Notes: generated by a model not told the origin, from the letters alone. DNA of 64,000 nucleotides from an uncultured Prevotellaceae bacterium (GCA_900318775.1 ONLY01000002.1:1-64000); one strand, 5' to 3'; positions 52,443-62,521 are shown, numbered from the stretch's first letter. A program made the numbers and translations.

Positions 52443-55028
52443 ATGTTGAAACGACTGCAATCTTTTATGGTGCTGGCATGGATGGCTGGCACAATGTGTG
52501 TGACGGCACAGACGTTGCCGTATCAAAACCCTAACTTGTCCGCAAAGGAGCGTGCGAAGGACCTCTGTAGCAGATTGACGCTGGAGGAAAAGGCGAAGCT
52601 GATGCTGGACGAGAGTCCTGCTATCCCACGCTTGGGCATCAAGAAGTTCTTTTGGTGGAGTGAGGCGCTGCATGGCGCTGCCAACATGGGTAACGTGACG
52701 GTATTTCCTGAGCCTGTGGGCATGGCCGCATCGTTTGACCCAGACTTGCTCTATCATGTGTTTGATGCAGCGAGCACGGAGTTTCGTGCCCAGTACAACC
52801 ATCGTATGCTGAATGGCGGTGAGGATGAGAAGTTCCACAGCCTGAGTGTGTGGACACCGAACGTAAATATATTCCGCGATCCTCGTTGGGGGCGTGGACA
52901 GGAAACGTATGGCGAGGACCCTTATCTGACTTCTGTGATGGGTACGCAGGTGGTGAAAGGATTGCAGGGTCCAGAGACTGCCAAGTATCGTAAGTTGTGG
53001 GCTTGCGCAAAGCACTATGCGGTGCATAGTGGTCCTGAATACACACGTCATACAGCAAATCTGGTTGATGTGACACCTCGTGACATGTGGGAGACATATA
53101 TGCCTGCCTTCAAGGCCTTGGTGCAGGACGCGAAGGTGAGAGAGGTGATGTGTGCCTATCAGCGCTTGGATGACGATCCATGTTGTGGCAGCGCCCGTCT
53201 GTTGCAGCAGATTCTCCGCGATGAGTGGGGCTTCCAGTATCTGGTGGTGAGCGACTGTGGCGCGGTGAGCGACTTTTACGAGTCGCACAAGTCTTCTTCT
53301 GATGCGACCCATGCATCAGCAAAGGCGACGCTGGCTGGCACGGATGTGGAGTGTGGCTATGGTTATGCCTACAGAAGCATCCCGGAAGCCGTGAAACGTG
53401 GTTTCATTACCGAGGCTGAGGTGGATAAGCATGTGATTCGTCTGCTGGAAGGACGTTTCGACCTTGGTGAGATGGATGACCCGTCGTTGGTGGAGTGGTC
53501 TAAGATTCCTTATTCTGCAATGGACTCGAAAGAACATCGGCAATTGTCGCTTAAGATGGCGCGTGAGACCATGGTGCTCTTGCAGAACAAGGGCGATGTG
53601 CTGCCTTTGCGGAAGAATAAGGAGCGGATTGCGGTGATTGGTCCTAATGCGGATGACGAGCCGCTGATGTGGGGAAACTATAATGGTACGCCTAACCGCA
53701 CCATCACGATTCTGGATGGTATTAAGAGTAAGCAGAAGTCGTTGCTTTACCTCCCTGGCTGTGACCGTACCTACGACAAGGTGATGGATTGCTTGATGGC
53801 ATCATATTGTGCCATTGATGGTAAGAAGGGATTGAAAGGCACATTCTGGAACAATACCGAGATGAATGGCAAGCCTGTGGCAACAATGTTCTACACGACT
53901 CCATTGGCTGTGACTACAGCGGGCATGCATAACTTTGCTCCAGGGGTGAATCTGGAGGATTTCTCTGCTAAATATGAGACGGTGTTCACTCCGAAGACGG
54001 CAGGTGAATATGTAGTGAACATGGAGAGTTGTGGCGATTTTGAATTGCTCATTGACGGAGTGAGCAAGGTGAAGTACCACACATGGCGTACCACACCAAC
54101 CCGCACAGTCATTCAGGCGGAGGCTGGAAAGTCATACAAGATCGAAGTGCGTTTCAAGACAGTGAAGACGTGGGGGGCTAACATGAAGATTGATGTGTCT
54201 AAGGAACTGCCTATCGACTATGCTGCAGTGATTGACCAACTGAAGGGTATTGACAAGGTGGTGTTTGTGGGTGGTATTGCCGCAGCGCTGGAGGGTGAGG
54301 AGATGCCTGTCAATATTGACGGTTTCAAAGGCGGTGACCGTACACATATAGAACTTCCGAAGGTGCAACGTGACTTCCTCAAGGCGCTGAAGGAGGCTGG
54401 CAAGAAGGTCATCTTTGTCTGCTGCTCGGGTTCGGCCATTGCATTGTTGCCCGAAACGGAAACATGCGACGCCATTGTGCAAGTATGGTATCCTGGACAG
54501 GAGGGTGGTCAGGCTGTGGCTGATGTGCTCTTTGGCGACTATAACCCTTGTGGTAAGTTGCCTGTCACATTCTACAAGACTTCGGAACAACTGCCTGACT
54601 ACGAGGACTACTCCATGAAGGGCCGCACTTACCGTTATTTTGATGACCCGCTGTTTGCTTTTGGTTTTGGCTTGAGCTACACCCAGTTTGAAGTGGGTGA
54701 GGGCAAGTTGGCAAAGCACGGCAAGGACTATACGCTGACGGTGCCAGTGACGAATGTTGGCAAGAAGGACGGTACGGAGGTTGTGCAGGTGTATATCCGT
54801 GACTTGTCCGACCCTGATGGTCCATTGAAGTCGCTCCGTGGGTTCCAGCGTGTGGAGGTGAAGGCTGGACAGACGGCTGATGTGAAGCTGGAACTGACTC
54901 CTCGCTCGTTTGAGTTCTTTGACCCTGAGACAAACACGGTGCATTCCAAGCAAGGGAACTTCGAAGTTCTCTACGGCACGAGCTCACAGGACAAAGATTT
55001 GAAGAAGCTGGCACTCACGGTGAAGTAG
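52443..55028 (+). CDS. GH3 beta-glycosidase with PA14 insert
   Basis: 861 aa from MLKRLQSFMVLAWMAGTMCV (signal peptide ~1-22). The (beta/alpha)8 domain has FWWSEALHGAANMGNVTVFP and VNIFRDPRWGRGQETYGEDP. The nucleophile Asp271 is in YLVVSDCGAVSDFY. The alpha/beta sandwich follows, with a PA14 domain inserted at about 462-595 (LKGTFWNNTEMNGKPVATMF). It then has VQVWYPGQEGGQAVADVLFG and a C-terminal FnIII-like domain (LTVPVTNVGKKDGTEVVQVY). It probably releases xylose or glucose from oligosaccharides in the periplasm. Neighbouring GH43 genes favour beta-xylosidase or related activity. Confidence 0.94.
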   Translation: MLKRLQSFMVLAWMAGTMCVTAQTLPYQNPNLSAKERAKDLCSRLTLEEKAKLMLDESPAIPRLGIKKFFWWSEALHGAANMGNVTVFPEPVGMAASFDPDLLYHVFDAASTEFRAQYNHRMLNGGEDEKFHSLSVWTPNVNIFRDPRWGRGQETYGEDPYLTSVMGTQVVKGLQGPETAKYRKLWACAKHYAVHSGPEYTRHTANLVDVTPRDMWETYMPAFKALVQDAKVREVMCAYQRLDDDPCCGSARLLQQILRDEWGFQYLVVSDCGAVSDFYESHKSSSDATHASAKATLAGTDVECGYGYAYRSIPEAVKRGFITEAEVDKHVIRLLEGRFDLGEMDDPSLVEWSKIPYSAMDSKEHRQLSLKMARETMVLLQNKGDVLPLRKNKERIAVIGPNADDEPLMWGNYNGTPNRTITILDGIKSKQKSLLYLPGCDRTYDKVMDCLMASYCAIDGKKGLKGTFWNNTEMNGKPVATMFYTTPLAVTTAGMHNFAPGVNLEDFSAKYETVFTPKTAGEYVVNMESCGDFELLIDGVSKVKYHTWRTTPTRTVIQAEAGKSYKIEVRFKTVKTWGANMKIDVSKELPIDYAAVIDQLKGIDKVVFVGGIAAALEGEEMPVNIDGFKGGDRTHIELPKVQRDFLKALKEAGKKVIFVCCSGSAIALLPETETCDAIVQVWYPGQEGGQAVADVLFGDYNPCGKLPVTFYKTSEQLPDYEDYSMKGRTYRYFDDPLFAFGFGLSYTQFEVGEGKLAKHGKDYTLTVPVTNVGKKDGTEVVQVYIRDLSDPDGPLKSLRGFQRVEVKAGQTADVKLELTPRSFEFFDPETNTVHSKQGNFEVLYGTSSQDKDLKKLALTVK

Positions 55029-55050
55029 CAGAATGAAGCAATGCTAACAT

Positions 55051-55098
55051 AAAGAGTCCCGCCCTGTTTGGAGAACAAATAGGGCGGGACTCTTTATG
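55051..55098. terminator. bidirectional terminator between GH3 and GH43 genes
   Basis: A 15-bp perfect stem (55051-55065 with 55081-55095) with A-rich and T-rich flanks lies between the convergent genes. Confidence 0.88.
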
Positions 55099-55114
55099 TA
55101 GCTATGTCAATATA

Positions 55115-56578
55115 TTAATGATTGCGGAAAGCCCATTTTGAGTTGTCGCTTTGGAAGTCATATTCTGCAAGTGTTGGTGTGCTGTCGGCGATGGAGTAAA
55201 GGCAGAACTTCTTGTTGATGCCTTCCATGCCAGGGATGACCTTTGGCATGATGCGGAAGGTACCATCGGTGAGCTGCTCAATGCGCCACAGCTGCTCGTC
55301 AGCTCCAGTAAACTCTGGCACGGTGGTCACGTCCTTGCTGGCCGTAGCAGCCAATGCGCGGTTGGTTCCTGCAATGGTAATCTTAAAGTAAGGATTGCTT
55401 AAGTATCCACCAGCCTCTGGCACTGCGGTAATAGTCCATCTCTGGTGGGGACGGAACATATAGTCACTGGTGCGGACAGGGATGTCACCTGTGGGCCATG
55501 TGCTGATGACGTCTTCCAATTTCTGATTCTCCACAGGAATAACGGGTTTCTGCTGATCTTCGGCACGGAACCATGCTGCGCGTTCCTGTTGCATGCGAAC
55601 GAAGTCGACGGTGAGTTCCAATGCATATCCGCGGCGCTGTGACTCGATTTCATAGGTGCCTTCCTTGAAGCGGTCTCCAGCGTATGGCCAACCGTTTTTC
55701 CACAGGAGAGGGCGGATGCCAAGCACGCTGCGGCCGCCTTGGTTGAAGTCGGCTTCATAGTGGCAGGACATGATTTCCACGCCTTCGTCGATGACGGTGC
55801 GACCGAAGTGGCCGGGGCCACACACACGGTCGCCAGCTGCAATGACCATCTTGCCGCCGCCATGGAACATGTCACGTCCTACATTATCTATATAAGGGCC
55901 TGTGACTTTCTTGGAACGTCCCACCACAATGTTGTATGTAGAGTTGACGCCGTCACAACAGGTGCCGTGAGTACCTAACAAGTAGTACCACCCGTCACGA
56001 TAGATGAGGTCAGTGGCTTCGCAGTCGATTGCGATGTCTTTCTCCTTGTTGCCTTTGACACGTGCGCCAGTCTTGGGGTCGAGCTCAATCAGGCGAATGG
56101 TGCCGAAGTAGGTGCCGTAACTTGCCCAAAGGCGTCCTGTCGTGGGATCGAGCAAGAGTCCTGGGTCAATGGCGTCTTGGTCTTCCATGCCGTCGGATGC
56201 TGCTACCTCAATGGCTTCGGTGTATTTGAAGTCGGGGCTCTTGGGGTCGAGTGTCTTGTTCCACATGGTCAGGATTCGACCGTTGTGTCCACCGCCTAAG
56301 CCACCGCCTGTGGCTCCGTAGATGACGAGGTAACGGTCGCCAATCTTGAGCACGTCGGGAGCTGCACCTCCACCGGGACGCTCTGCACCACCGTGCCATG
56401 ACCAGCCATCGTCGGTGATGATGCCTCCACCTCCTGTTCCGAAGGTGTAGTACTTGCCGTCACACTCTGCCAGCGTGGAAGGGTCGTGGATGTAGGGTGC
56501 GCCACTTTGTGCCCTCACAGGGCTGAATGATAAATGAGAGAAGATGATGGATAAACCTATCAGATATGTCGTTTTCAT
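55115..56578 (-). CDS. GH43 arabinanase-like protein with C-terminal lectin-like domain
   Basis: 487 aa. The signal peptide is about residues 1-23. Five-bladed propeller motifs of GH43: YIHDPSTLAECDGKYYTFGT (general base Asp), DAIDPGLLLDPTTGRLWASY (pKa-modulating Asp) and CEATDLIYRDGWYYLLGTHG (acid Glu). This arrangement fits arabinan endo-1,5-alpha-L-arabinosidases. Residues ~370-485 form a beta-trefoil or CBM-like domain (YMFRPHQRWTITAVPEAGGY, ADEQLWRIEQLTDGTFRIMP). It lies 1 bp after the stop of the upstream GH43 gene, in one operon. Confidence 0.9.
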   Translation of the reverse strand: MKTTYLIGLSIIFSHLSFSPVRAQSGAPYIHDPSTLAECDGKYYTFGTGGGGIITDDGWSWHGGAERPGGGAAPDVLKIGDRYLVIYGATGGGLGGGHNGRILTMWNKTLDPKSPDFKYTEAIEVAASDGMEDQDAIDPGLLLDPTTGRLWASYGTYFGTIRLIELDPKTGARVKGNKEKDIAIDCEATDLIYRDGWYYLLGTHGTCCDGVNSTYNIVVGRSKKVTGPYIDNVGRDMFHGGGKMVIAAGDRVCGPGHFGRTVIDEGVEIMSCHYEADFNQGGRSVLGIRPLLWKNGWPYAGDRFKEGTYEIESQRRGYALELTVDFVRMQQERAAWFRAEDQQKPVIPVENQKLEDVISTWPTGDIPVRTSDYMFRPHQRWTITAVPEAGGYLSNPYFKITIAGTNRALAATASKDVTTVPEFTGADEQLWRIEQLTDGTFRIMPKVIPGMEGINKKFCLYSIADSTPTLAEYDFQSDNSKWAFRNH

Positions 56579-56579
56579 A

Positions 56580-58631
56580 TTATTGTGCTTTGATTGAATA
56601 GTTCTTTACAGGGTTGCCTTTCTCGTCGATGAAGCGGATACACATGTCGCTCAGTCCAGGGCCGTTGATGACGGCGCCACGCAGGATGTTGCGTCCTTTC
56701 TTCAGCGTGAGTCGTGGTGACACGCCATCGTCTTCCACCATGCGTCGGTCGCCTTCCAGCAGGAGTGCCTCCTCGCCATTGAGCCACCACATGGACGCAC
56801 CATTGGAACCCACTGCCAGGCGTACATTAGGAATGTCCTCGTCACAGTCGATGATGGTCACTGCCCAGAAGAGTGAACCATAAGTCTGTTGGCCCCAACG
56901 CTCAGCAAAGCGGAAGAGCTTGATGTTGTAGTTCTCGCTTTCGAGTGCATGCCAAGCCAGTGTTTGCTGGCCAGACTTCACCTTCTGCCCGTTCTTAGGC
57001 AGGATGTCCATCTGATTCTTGAAGTAGGTCTTGGCAAAAGCCTCGCGCAACCAAGTGTTGGTGAAGACGACATTAGAACGGATGTCCTGTTTGATGGGTT
57101 CCAGCAACAGCCAGCGGCGTATGAAGCCCTGTTCATCGGGTGTTGCTGGTGTGGAAGCATCAAATGAAGGCTTGAAGTACTTGGGACGGTTCTTGAACAG
57201 CAGCCAATCTACAGTCACTTCTTTATCTTCGCAGGTGATGACCACGTTTGCCACTCCCTTTGGCGTATATTCCAATGGAGTTGTCAGGGTCATCCACTGT
57301 CCACTCATATCACGGCGGAAGCGGCCTTGCTCGTTCAGCACAGTCATCTTCACTCTTGCCAGTACCTTGCCTTTAGCGTTGTTCTCGCGGATGCAGAACT
57401 CGGTGTTGGCATTGGCCTTTGCGCTGATGATGACATAACCGTCGGTGATGCAGCTGAAGTCCACATCATTGTATTTCATCCAACTGCCCTTCGATGGTAA
57501 TGTGACACAAGAGCCCAGCATACAGTTGGCTGTGTCTACATATTGGGTGCTGACACCCACACTGGCGGTGCTGAAACGGTCTATTTCGATTTTCTCTGTC
57601 GCCTGATTGATGCCTACGCCACGCATGGTAGGCAGCACTTCTTTGATGGTGCCATCGGCGTTGAAGCTGACTTTGTCAATGCAGACAGAACGGCGTTTGT
57701 CGTTCTGGAGCGAGAGGTCGTTGTGGTGATAGAACAAGTACCACTGACCCTTATACTCCACAAGGCTGTGATGGTTGGTCCAGCACTTATTCGCATGTTC
57801 AGCCATGATGATGCCCTTGAATTCCCAAGGACCGAGAGGACTTTTAGACATAGAGTAAGCAAGGGTCTCGGTGGGGTTTTGCCCATTGCTGGTGTCGCCG
57901 CGCACCCAAGGGAATGTGAGGTAGTACCAGTCACCGCGCTTGAAGGCGAATGGTCCTTCCTTGAAGCCGTCAGGCAGACCTTCCATGTTGTGCCCTGCTA
58001 CTTTCATGCTGCTGGCAGGAGCATTGTTTCCTGGACGTTGTGGAAGAGCAATCTCCTGCATCTCGCCATCGATTTCTTTCATGTTGCTTTTCAGTTTCGC
58101 GCCACGAATGCCCATGCCAGACCAGTAGATGTAAGCTTGCCCGTCGTCGTCCACGAGCACACATGGGTCAATGCCCGACACGCCCTTGATTGGCTCTGGC
58201 TCGCAGGTGAAAGGTCCTTCTGGATTGTCAGCCGTAGCCACGCCTATGGCAAAGCCGCGTCCGCCTTTAGGGGTAGAAGGGAAGTAGAAATAGTACTTGC
58301 CGTCTTTGTACACACAGTCTGGTGCCCACATCGAATAAGAGTCTGGTTGCACCCAAGGCACTTCGTTCTGTGTGATAATGATGCCATGATCTGTCCAGTC
58401 AGTCAGGTTCTCCGAAGAAAAAACATGATAGTCGGCCATGCAGAACCAATCCTTGCGCATTCCTTCAGGAGCAGGATCCGGCTCATTGATGTCGTGTGAC
58501 GGATAGAGATAAACTTTGTTGTTGAAAACCCTAGCGGTGGGGTCAGCCGTAAACTGATTACGGATGACTGGATTCTGTGCCGCTCCATGGAGAGCCATCA
58601 GCAGCAGAGAAGTCAATACCGTTTTTCTCAT
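56580..58631 (-). CDS. GH43 glycosidase with CBM6-like and C-terminal beta domains
   Basis: 683 aa from MRKTVLTSLLLMALHGAAQN (ATG 58631; signal peptide ~1-18). Catalytic motifs: NQFTADPTARVFNNKVYLYP (Asp), SGIDPCVLVDDDGQAYIYWS (Asp) and FKEGPFAFKRGDWYYLTFPW (Glu). A carbohydrate-binding-like domain lies at ~385-510 (GSCVTLPSKGSWMKYNDVDF, FRRDMSGQWMTLTTPLEY). A further C-terminal domain has a WWLNGEEALLLEGDRRM segment. GH43 enzymes of this type act as beta-xylosidase or alpha-L-arabinofuranosidase. The promoter is probably TAACTTTG on the minus strand at 58709-58716. Confidence 0.91.
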   Translation of the reverse strand: MRKTVLTSLLLMALHGAAQNPVIRNQFTADPTARVFNNKVYLYPSHDINEPDPAPEGMRKDWFCMADYHVFSSENLTDWTDHGIIITQNEVPWVQPDSYSMWAPDCVYKDGKYYFYFPSTPKGGRGFAIGVATADNPEGPFTCEPEPIKGVSGIDPCVLVDDDGQAYIYWSGMGIRGAKLKSNMKEIDGEMQEIALPQRPGNNAPASSMKVAGHNMEGLPDGFKEGPFAFKRGDWYYLTFPWVRGDTSNGQNPTETLAYSMSKSPLGPWEFKGIIMAEHANKCWTNHHSLVEYKGQWYLFYHHNDLSLQNDKRRSVCIDKVSFNADGTIKEVLPTMRGVGINQATEKIEIDRFSTASVGVSTQYVDTANCMLGSCVTLPSKGSWMKYNDVDFSCITDGYVIISAKANANTEFCIRENNAKGKVLARVKMTVLNEQGRFRRDMSGQWMTLTTPLEYTPKGVANVVITCEDKEVTVDWLLFKNRPKYFKPSFDASTPATPDEQGFIRRWLLLEPIKQDIRSNVVFTNTWLREAFAKTYFKNQMDILPKNGQKVKSGQQTLAWHALESENYNIKLFRFAERWGQQTYGSLFWAVTIIDCDEDIPNVRLAVGSNGASMWWLNGEEALLLEGDRRMVEDDGVSPRLTLKKGRNILRGAVINGPGLSDMCIRFIDEKGNPVKNYSIKAQ

Positions 58632-58780
58632 TTTGTGAATGGTTAGATAAATAGTAGTAAAAGTAGAAAATAAGAGAGGGCACACCTCTCATGTTAATAA
58701 GAACTGTGCAAAGTTAATGAAAGGAAATAGCTTCCCCTTCTGTGTATGTTTCAGATTGTATTAAAAACGTAACATTATCT

Positions 58781-59353
58781 TTAAGGAATGAGCAAACGTT
58801 GGGCAAATTCCCAAATAACGATGCCTGCTGTGGTGCTTACGTTGAGAGAGTGTTTCGTTCCAAATTGAGGAATTTCTATACATCCGTCTGAAGCGTCAAC
58901 CACTTCCTGATGGACACCTTTTACTTCATTGCCGAGAATGATGGCATATTTTGAGTTGACAGTTGACGGTTGGCTGTTGGCTGTTATTTGTCGGCTATTG
59001 GGGATGAGGAGTTTGTTCAGCAGGGTGGAGCCTTCACATTGCTCGATGGAATAGACGGTGTAGCCTTGTTGCTTTAGTGTCTTGACGGCATCAAGGGCCG
59101 TGGGGAAATGCTTCCAGGCTACGGTGTCTTCTGCTCCAAGTGCTGTCTTGTGAATTTCGGGATGTGGGGGTTGTGCTGTGATGCCACAAAGGTAAATGGC
59201 TTCAACGCGGAACGCGTCGGCTGTGCGGAATACGCTGCCGACATTGTACATGCTGCGTACGTCGTCAAGCACGACGATGAGGGGCATCTTTTGAGAAACG
59301 CGGAACTCTTCTACGTTCATGCGTCCCATTTCTGTAATTTTCAGCTTTCTCAT
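58781..59353 (-). CDS. TrmH/SpoU-family RNA 2'-O-methyltransferase
   Basis: 190 aa. SPOUT motifs: VVLDDVRSMYNVGSVFRTAD (motif 1), YAIILGNEVKGVHQEVVDAS (motif 2) and IEIPQFGTKHSLNVSTTAGI (motif 3, the knot). Between motifs 1 and 2 is an unusual insert, IPNSRQITANSQPSTVNSK, encoded by repeated TTGACAGTTGAC/TTGGCTGTTGGCTG DNA. The family uses SAM to methylate ribose in tRNA or rRNA; the target nucleotide is not evident. Its start overlaps the end of the DUF4294 gene by 4 bp. Confidence 0.92.
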   Translation of the reverse strand: MRKLKITEMGRMNVEEFRVSQKMPLIVVLDDVRSMYNVGSVFRTADAFRVEAIYLCGITAQPPHPEIHKTALGAEDTVAWKHFPTALDAVKTLKQQGYTVYSIEQCEGSTLLNKLLIPNSRQITANSQPSTVNSKYAIILGNEVKGVHQEVVDASDGCIEIPQFGTKHSLNVSTTAGIVIWEFAQRLLIP

Positions 59354-60024
59354 AATTGTCCACTTTCAATGAGCAGGATTGCCCGTTCGGTGAGGCGGTC
59401 GTCCACTTCCGCGTCATACTCCTTTTTAAGGCTTGCGCCAAAAAGAGAGGCGAATGCGTTGTAGAAGCCTGCCTTAAAGCTGCCCATGTATTTCTTGATG
59501 AGTTCATATCCCGTCATGTCGCATTGTCGGTCAATGAGTTTGATAAGGAGTTTTCCTTGCGCGAAGGTCAGTTTCTTGAGGCGTGGGTAATATTGGGCCT
59601 TGAGCTCTTTTTCCTGCTGTTTGAGATAGGCGTCCTTTTCTCGCTTGGTGGGTAGTGAGTCCATGTGGGCAATTGTGCGGTTGACGGTTTGCTGTATCTC
59701 GCAAGCAATGGGATATACCTTCTTGATGTTGTTGGCTATCTTATAGTATTTGCGGGCTTGTGCGGCATTCTTGAAAATGAGTGGGCGAAAGACGTAGAAG
59801 TCGCTGTACATAAAGCTGGGTATCATCTCGCCATCGTATTCCACCATGCCTGTATAGTAGAGTGCATGGCTGAAGATGGGTTCTCCTGTCATAGCATGAT
59901 CCGTGGAGGCATCAGCCTTGATTTGCTGTGCCTGCATGAGAAGAGGAGAAATGAGCAGAACAGCGGCTATGGAGAGCCGCTGGAGTGCTGTGTGAATAGT
60001 TGTTTGTCTCATGATGAAAGCCAT
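59350..60024 (-). CDS. DUF4294 secreted protein
   Basis: 224 aa, or four residues shorter from MRQTTIHTALQRLSIA. A signal peptide ends near LLMQA. DUF4294 features: YYTGMVEYDGEMIPSFMYSD, FYVFRPLIFKNAAQARKYYK, NIKKVYPIACEIQQTVNRTI and LTFAQGKLLIKLIDRQCDM. It is predicted periplasmic or outer-membrane associated; function is unknown. The family is conserved across Bacteroidetes, and here it sits between RNase R and TrmH in one transcript. Confidence 0.88.
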   Translation of the reverse strand: MAFIMRQTTIHTALQRLSIAAVLLISPLLMQAQQIKADASTDHAMTGEPIFSHALYYTGMVEYDGEMIPSFMYSDFYVFRPLIFKNAAQARKYYKIANNIKKVYPIACEIQQTVNRTIAHMDSLPTKREKDAYLKQQEKELKAQYYPRLKKLTFAQGKLLIKLIDRQCDMTGYELIKKYMGSFKAGFYNAFASLFGASLKKEYDAEVDDRLTERAILLIESGQL

Positions 60025-60043
60025 GACGTTTTTAGTTCAGCAG

Positions 60044-62497
60044 TTAGTGACGCTTGCTTTTGTGTCCGCCATGTTTTTCTTTTTTGTTACGCTTAGGAGC
60101 CTTTCCTGTATGTTTGGGCTTACCGTTTTTTTTCGTTTGGACAAAGGATTCGTAGAAGGTGGGCTTGGCAGGGCCGATAGATGATTCATGGCCTACCAGT
60201 TCGTAGTCGAGCTGTTTGCGGAAGAGGTCGGCATGAGCCATGCGGATGCGGATGGGGTCTCCCAAGGAGAAGCGGTGGTGACTTTGTCGCCCGATGAGGC
60301 AATAGTTCTTGTCATCGAAGTCGAAAGCTTCATCGCCCAAATAGCGAATGGCAATGAGTCCTTCGCAGTGGTTCTCGTCAATCTCTGCATAAATGCCGAA
60401 TTCAGTCACGCCGCTGATATGGGCGTCGAACTCCTCGCCAAGTTTGTCCGACATGAATTCCACTTGCTTGTACTTGATGCTTGCCCGTTCGGCGCTAGCG
60501 GCCAGTTGCTCCATTTGTGAGGAGTGCTCGCAGAGTCCTTCATATTTCTTTTGTGAGGCCGAGGCGCTTCCTTGGGCATATCGGGTTAGTAGGCGGTGCA
60601 CCATGAGGTCGGGGTAGCGACGGATGGGGGAGGTGAAGTGTGTGTAGTAGTCAAATCCCAATCCGTAGTGCCCGATGTTGTAGGTGGAATAGACAGCCTT
60701 CTGCATGGCGCGGAGCGATGCCATCTCGATGAGGTTTTGAATGCGGTTGCCCCGCACTTCCTTCAGCAGCGTGTTGAGGCTCTTTGCCACATCGGTCTTC
60801 TTTCCTTGGGTTTGGAGGTGGAATCCAAAACGTGAAGCCATTGCTGCCAGATTGTCCAGTTTGTTCGAGTCTGGCATGTCGTGGATACGGTAGGGGAGTG
60901 TCTTGGGCTTTTCGCCTTTCTTGGTGATGCCCACGCTTTCGGCCACCGTGCGGTTGGCCAGCAGCATGAACTCCTCCACCAGCTTGTTGGCGTCCTTAGC
61001 TTGCTTGAAGTACACGCGGATAGGTTTGCCGTGCTCGTCAATCTCGAAGCGAGGCTCCTCGCGGTCAAAGTTGATGGCGCCCTCCTTGAAACGTTTGTCG
61101 CGCAGCATGTGGGCCATGCGGTTCAAGGTGATGAGCAGGTCTGCGTTCTCGCCTTTTCGGTGATCGGCTGGTACTGGTGTGACAGGCAAAGTGGCTGGGT
61201 CAATAGGTGGAAGCTGGTCGCGGAAAGCATTCAGCTCTGTATCGGGCAGCACTTCCTGTGCTGGAATAGGTTGTGTAGGTGTGGCTTGGCCTTGGCGAAT
61301 CAGCTCGCATTCACGGGCTTCACCGTTTTGCTCCAGCAGATACTGCACCTCTTCGTAAGTGTAGCGGCGGTTGCTTTTGATGACCGTATGGAGGATGCGG
61401 TGTCGCAGCACTTCGGCCTCGTCGTTCATTTCGAAAATGACGGAGAACGTGAGTTTCTCCTCATCGGGCCGGAGGGAACATAGCTGGTTGCAGAGGTGCT
61501 CTGGCAGCATAGGGATGGTTCTGTCCACCAAATAAATAGAAGTGGCGCGTTGCTGAGCCTCTTTGTCGATGATGGAGCCTTCTTGCACATAGTGGCTTAC
61601 ATCAGCGATGTGTACACCTACTTCCCAAAGTCCCTCTTTAAGAGACTTGATGGAGATGGCATCGTCAAAGTCTTTTGCGTCGCGTGGGTCGATGGTGATA
61701 GTGAAGGTGTCGCGGAAGTCTTCTCGCTGCGCGATTTCTTCGGGTGTGATGCCTGCGTCTATGCGGTTGGCAGCGGCTTCCACTTCCTCGGGGTACTTGT
61801 AAGGCAAGCCGTATTCGGCCAGGATGGCGTGCATCTCTGTGTTGTTCTCGCCTTCAGCGCCCAGCACGTCAGTAACCTCTCCGATGGGGTTTCGAGCATT
61901 CAAAGGCCAGTCGCTGACACGTACCACAACTTTGTCGCCATTCTTGGCGCCCTTTAGTTTCTCTATAGGTATGACGATGTCGCGTTGCAGTTCTGAAGGC
62001 GTGATGAGGAAAGCCACCGTGTTTTGTAGCTGTATCGTGCCGATGAAAGGCTTTTCGGTGCGCTTCAATATTTCAGTCACAGCTCCATGCAGTTTGCTGT
62101 CACCGCGGCGTTTAGCGAGGATGCTCACTTTGACACGGTCGCCAGGTAATGCATGACGGGAATCCTCTTCGTGGATGGCGATGCCCACGCCCTCGTCCGT
62201 ATCCACAAAGCAGCGTCCGCTGTTGGTGCGGGTGAATGTGCCTTCGGCCGTGTGGGAAATACCACCAAACAGGATGCCGCCTTCGCGGTTTTGAGTGATG
62301 TAGCCTTGTTCAAGCAGTTCGTTGAGAATATCAACACAGAGCATGCGTAGTGGGTGCTTTGTGAGTCCCATCTCGCTAAAGAGGCTTTTGAGCGAGAACA
62401 CGCGTCCTTTGTGATTCTCGAAAAACTCTATCACCTGCTGGGTGAGTTCGCGCTTGTTGATGCAGGACTTCATGAGTCCTTTGTTTTTCTTTCCCAT
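60044..62497 (-). CDS. rnr: ribonuclease R
   Basis: 817 aa from MGKKNKGLMKSCINKRELTQ (ATG 62497). Domain order: N-terminal winged helix, two cold-shock domains (AEGTFTRTNSGRCFVDTDEG), RNB catalytic domain (TIDPRDAKDFDDAISIKSLK with the metal-binding Asp residues; HYGLGFDYYTHFTSPIRRYP), an S1 domain (EFDAHISGVTEFGIYAEIDE) and a basic tail (KAPKRNKKEKHGGHKSKRH). A low-complexity proline-rich insert lies in the RNB domain (PIPAQEVLPDTELNAF). It is a 3'-5' exoribonuclease that degrades structured RNA in the cytoplasm. Confidence 0.95.
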   Translation of the reverse strand: MGKKNKGLMKSCINKRELTQQVIEFFENHKGRVFSLKSLFSEMGLTKHPLRMLCVDILNELLEQGYITQNREGGILFGGISHTAEGTFTRTNSGRCFVDTDEGVGIAIHEEDSRHALPGDRVKVSILAKRRGDSKLHGAVTEILKRTEKPFIGTIQLQNTVAFLITPSELQRDIVIPIEKLKGAKNGDKVVVRVSDWPLNARNPIGEVTDVLGAEGENNTEMHAILAEYGLPYKYPEEVEAAANRIDAGITPEEIAQREDFRDTFTITIDPRDAKDFDDAISIKSLKEGLWEVGVHIADVSHYVQEGSIIDKEAQQRATSIYLVDRTIPMLPEHLCNQLCSLRPDEEKLTFSVIFEMNDEAEVLRHRILHTVIKSNRRYTYEEVQYLLEQNGEARECELIRQGQATPTQPIPAQEVLPDTELNAFRDQLPPIDPATLPVTPVPADHRKGENADLLITLNRMAHMLRDKRFKEGAINFDREEPRFEIDEHGKPIRVYFKQAKDANKLVEEFMLLANRTVAESVGITKKGEKPKTLPYRIHDMPDSNKLDNLAAMASRFGFHLQTQGKKTDVAKSLNTLLKEVRGNRIQNLIEMASLRAMQKAVYSTYNIGHYGLGFDYYTHFTSPIRRYPDLMVHRLLTRYAQGSASASQKKYEGLCEHSSQMEQLAASAERASIKYKQVEFMSDKLGEEFDAHISGVTEFGIYAEIDENHCEGLIAIRYLGDEAFDFDDKNYCLIGRQSHHRFSLGDPIRIRMAHADLFRKQLDYELVGHESSIGPAKPTFYESFVQTKKNGKPKHTGKAPKRNKKEKHGGHKSKRH

Positions 62498-62521
62498 AGA
62501 GAGATTCTTCTGTTTTGTTGG

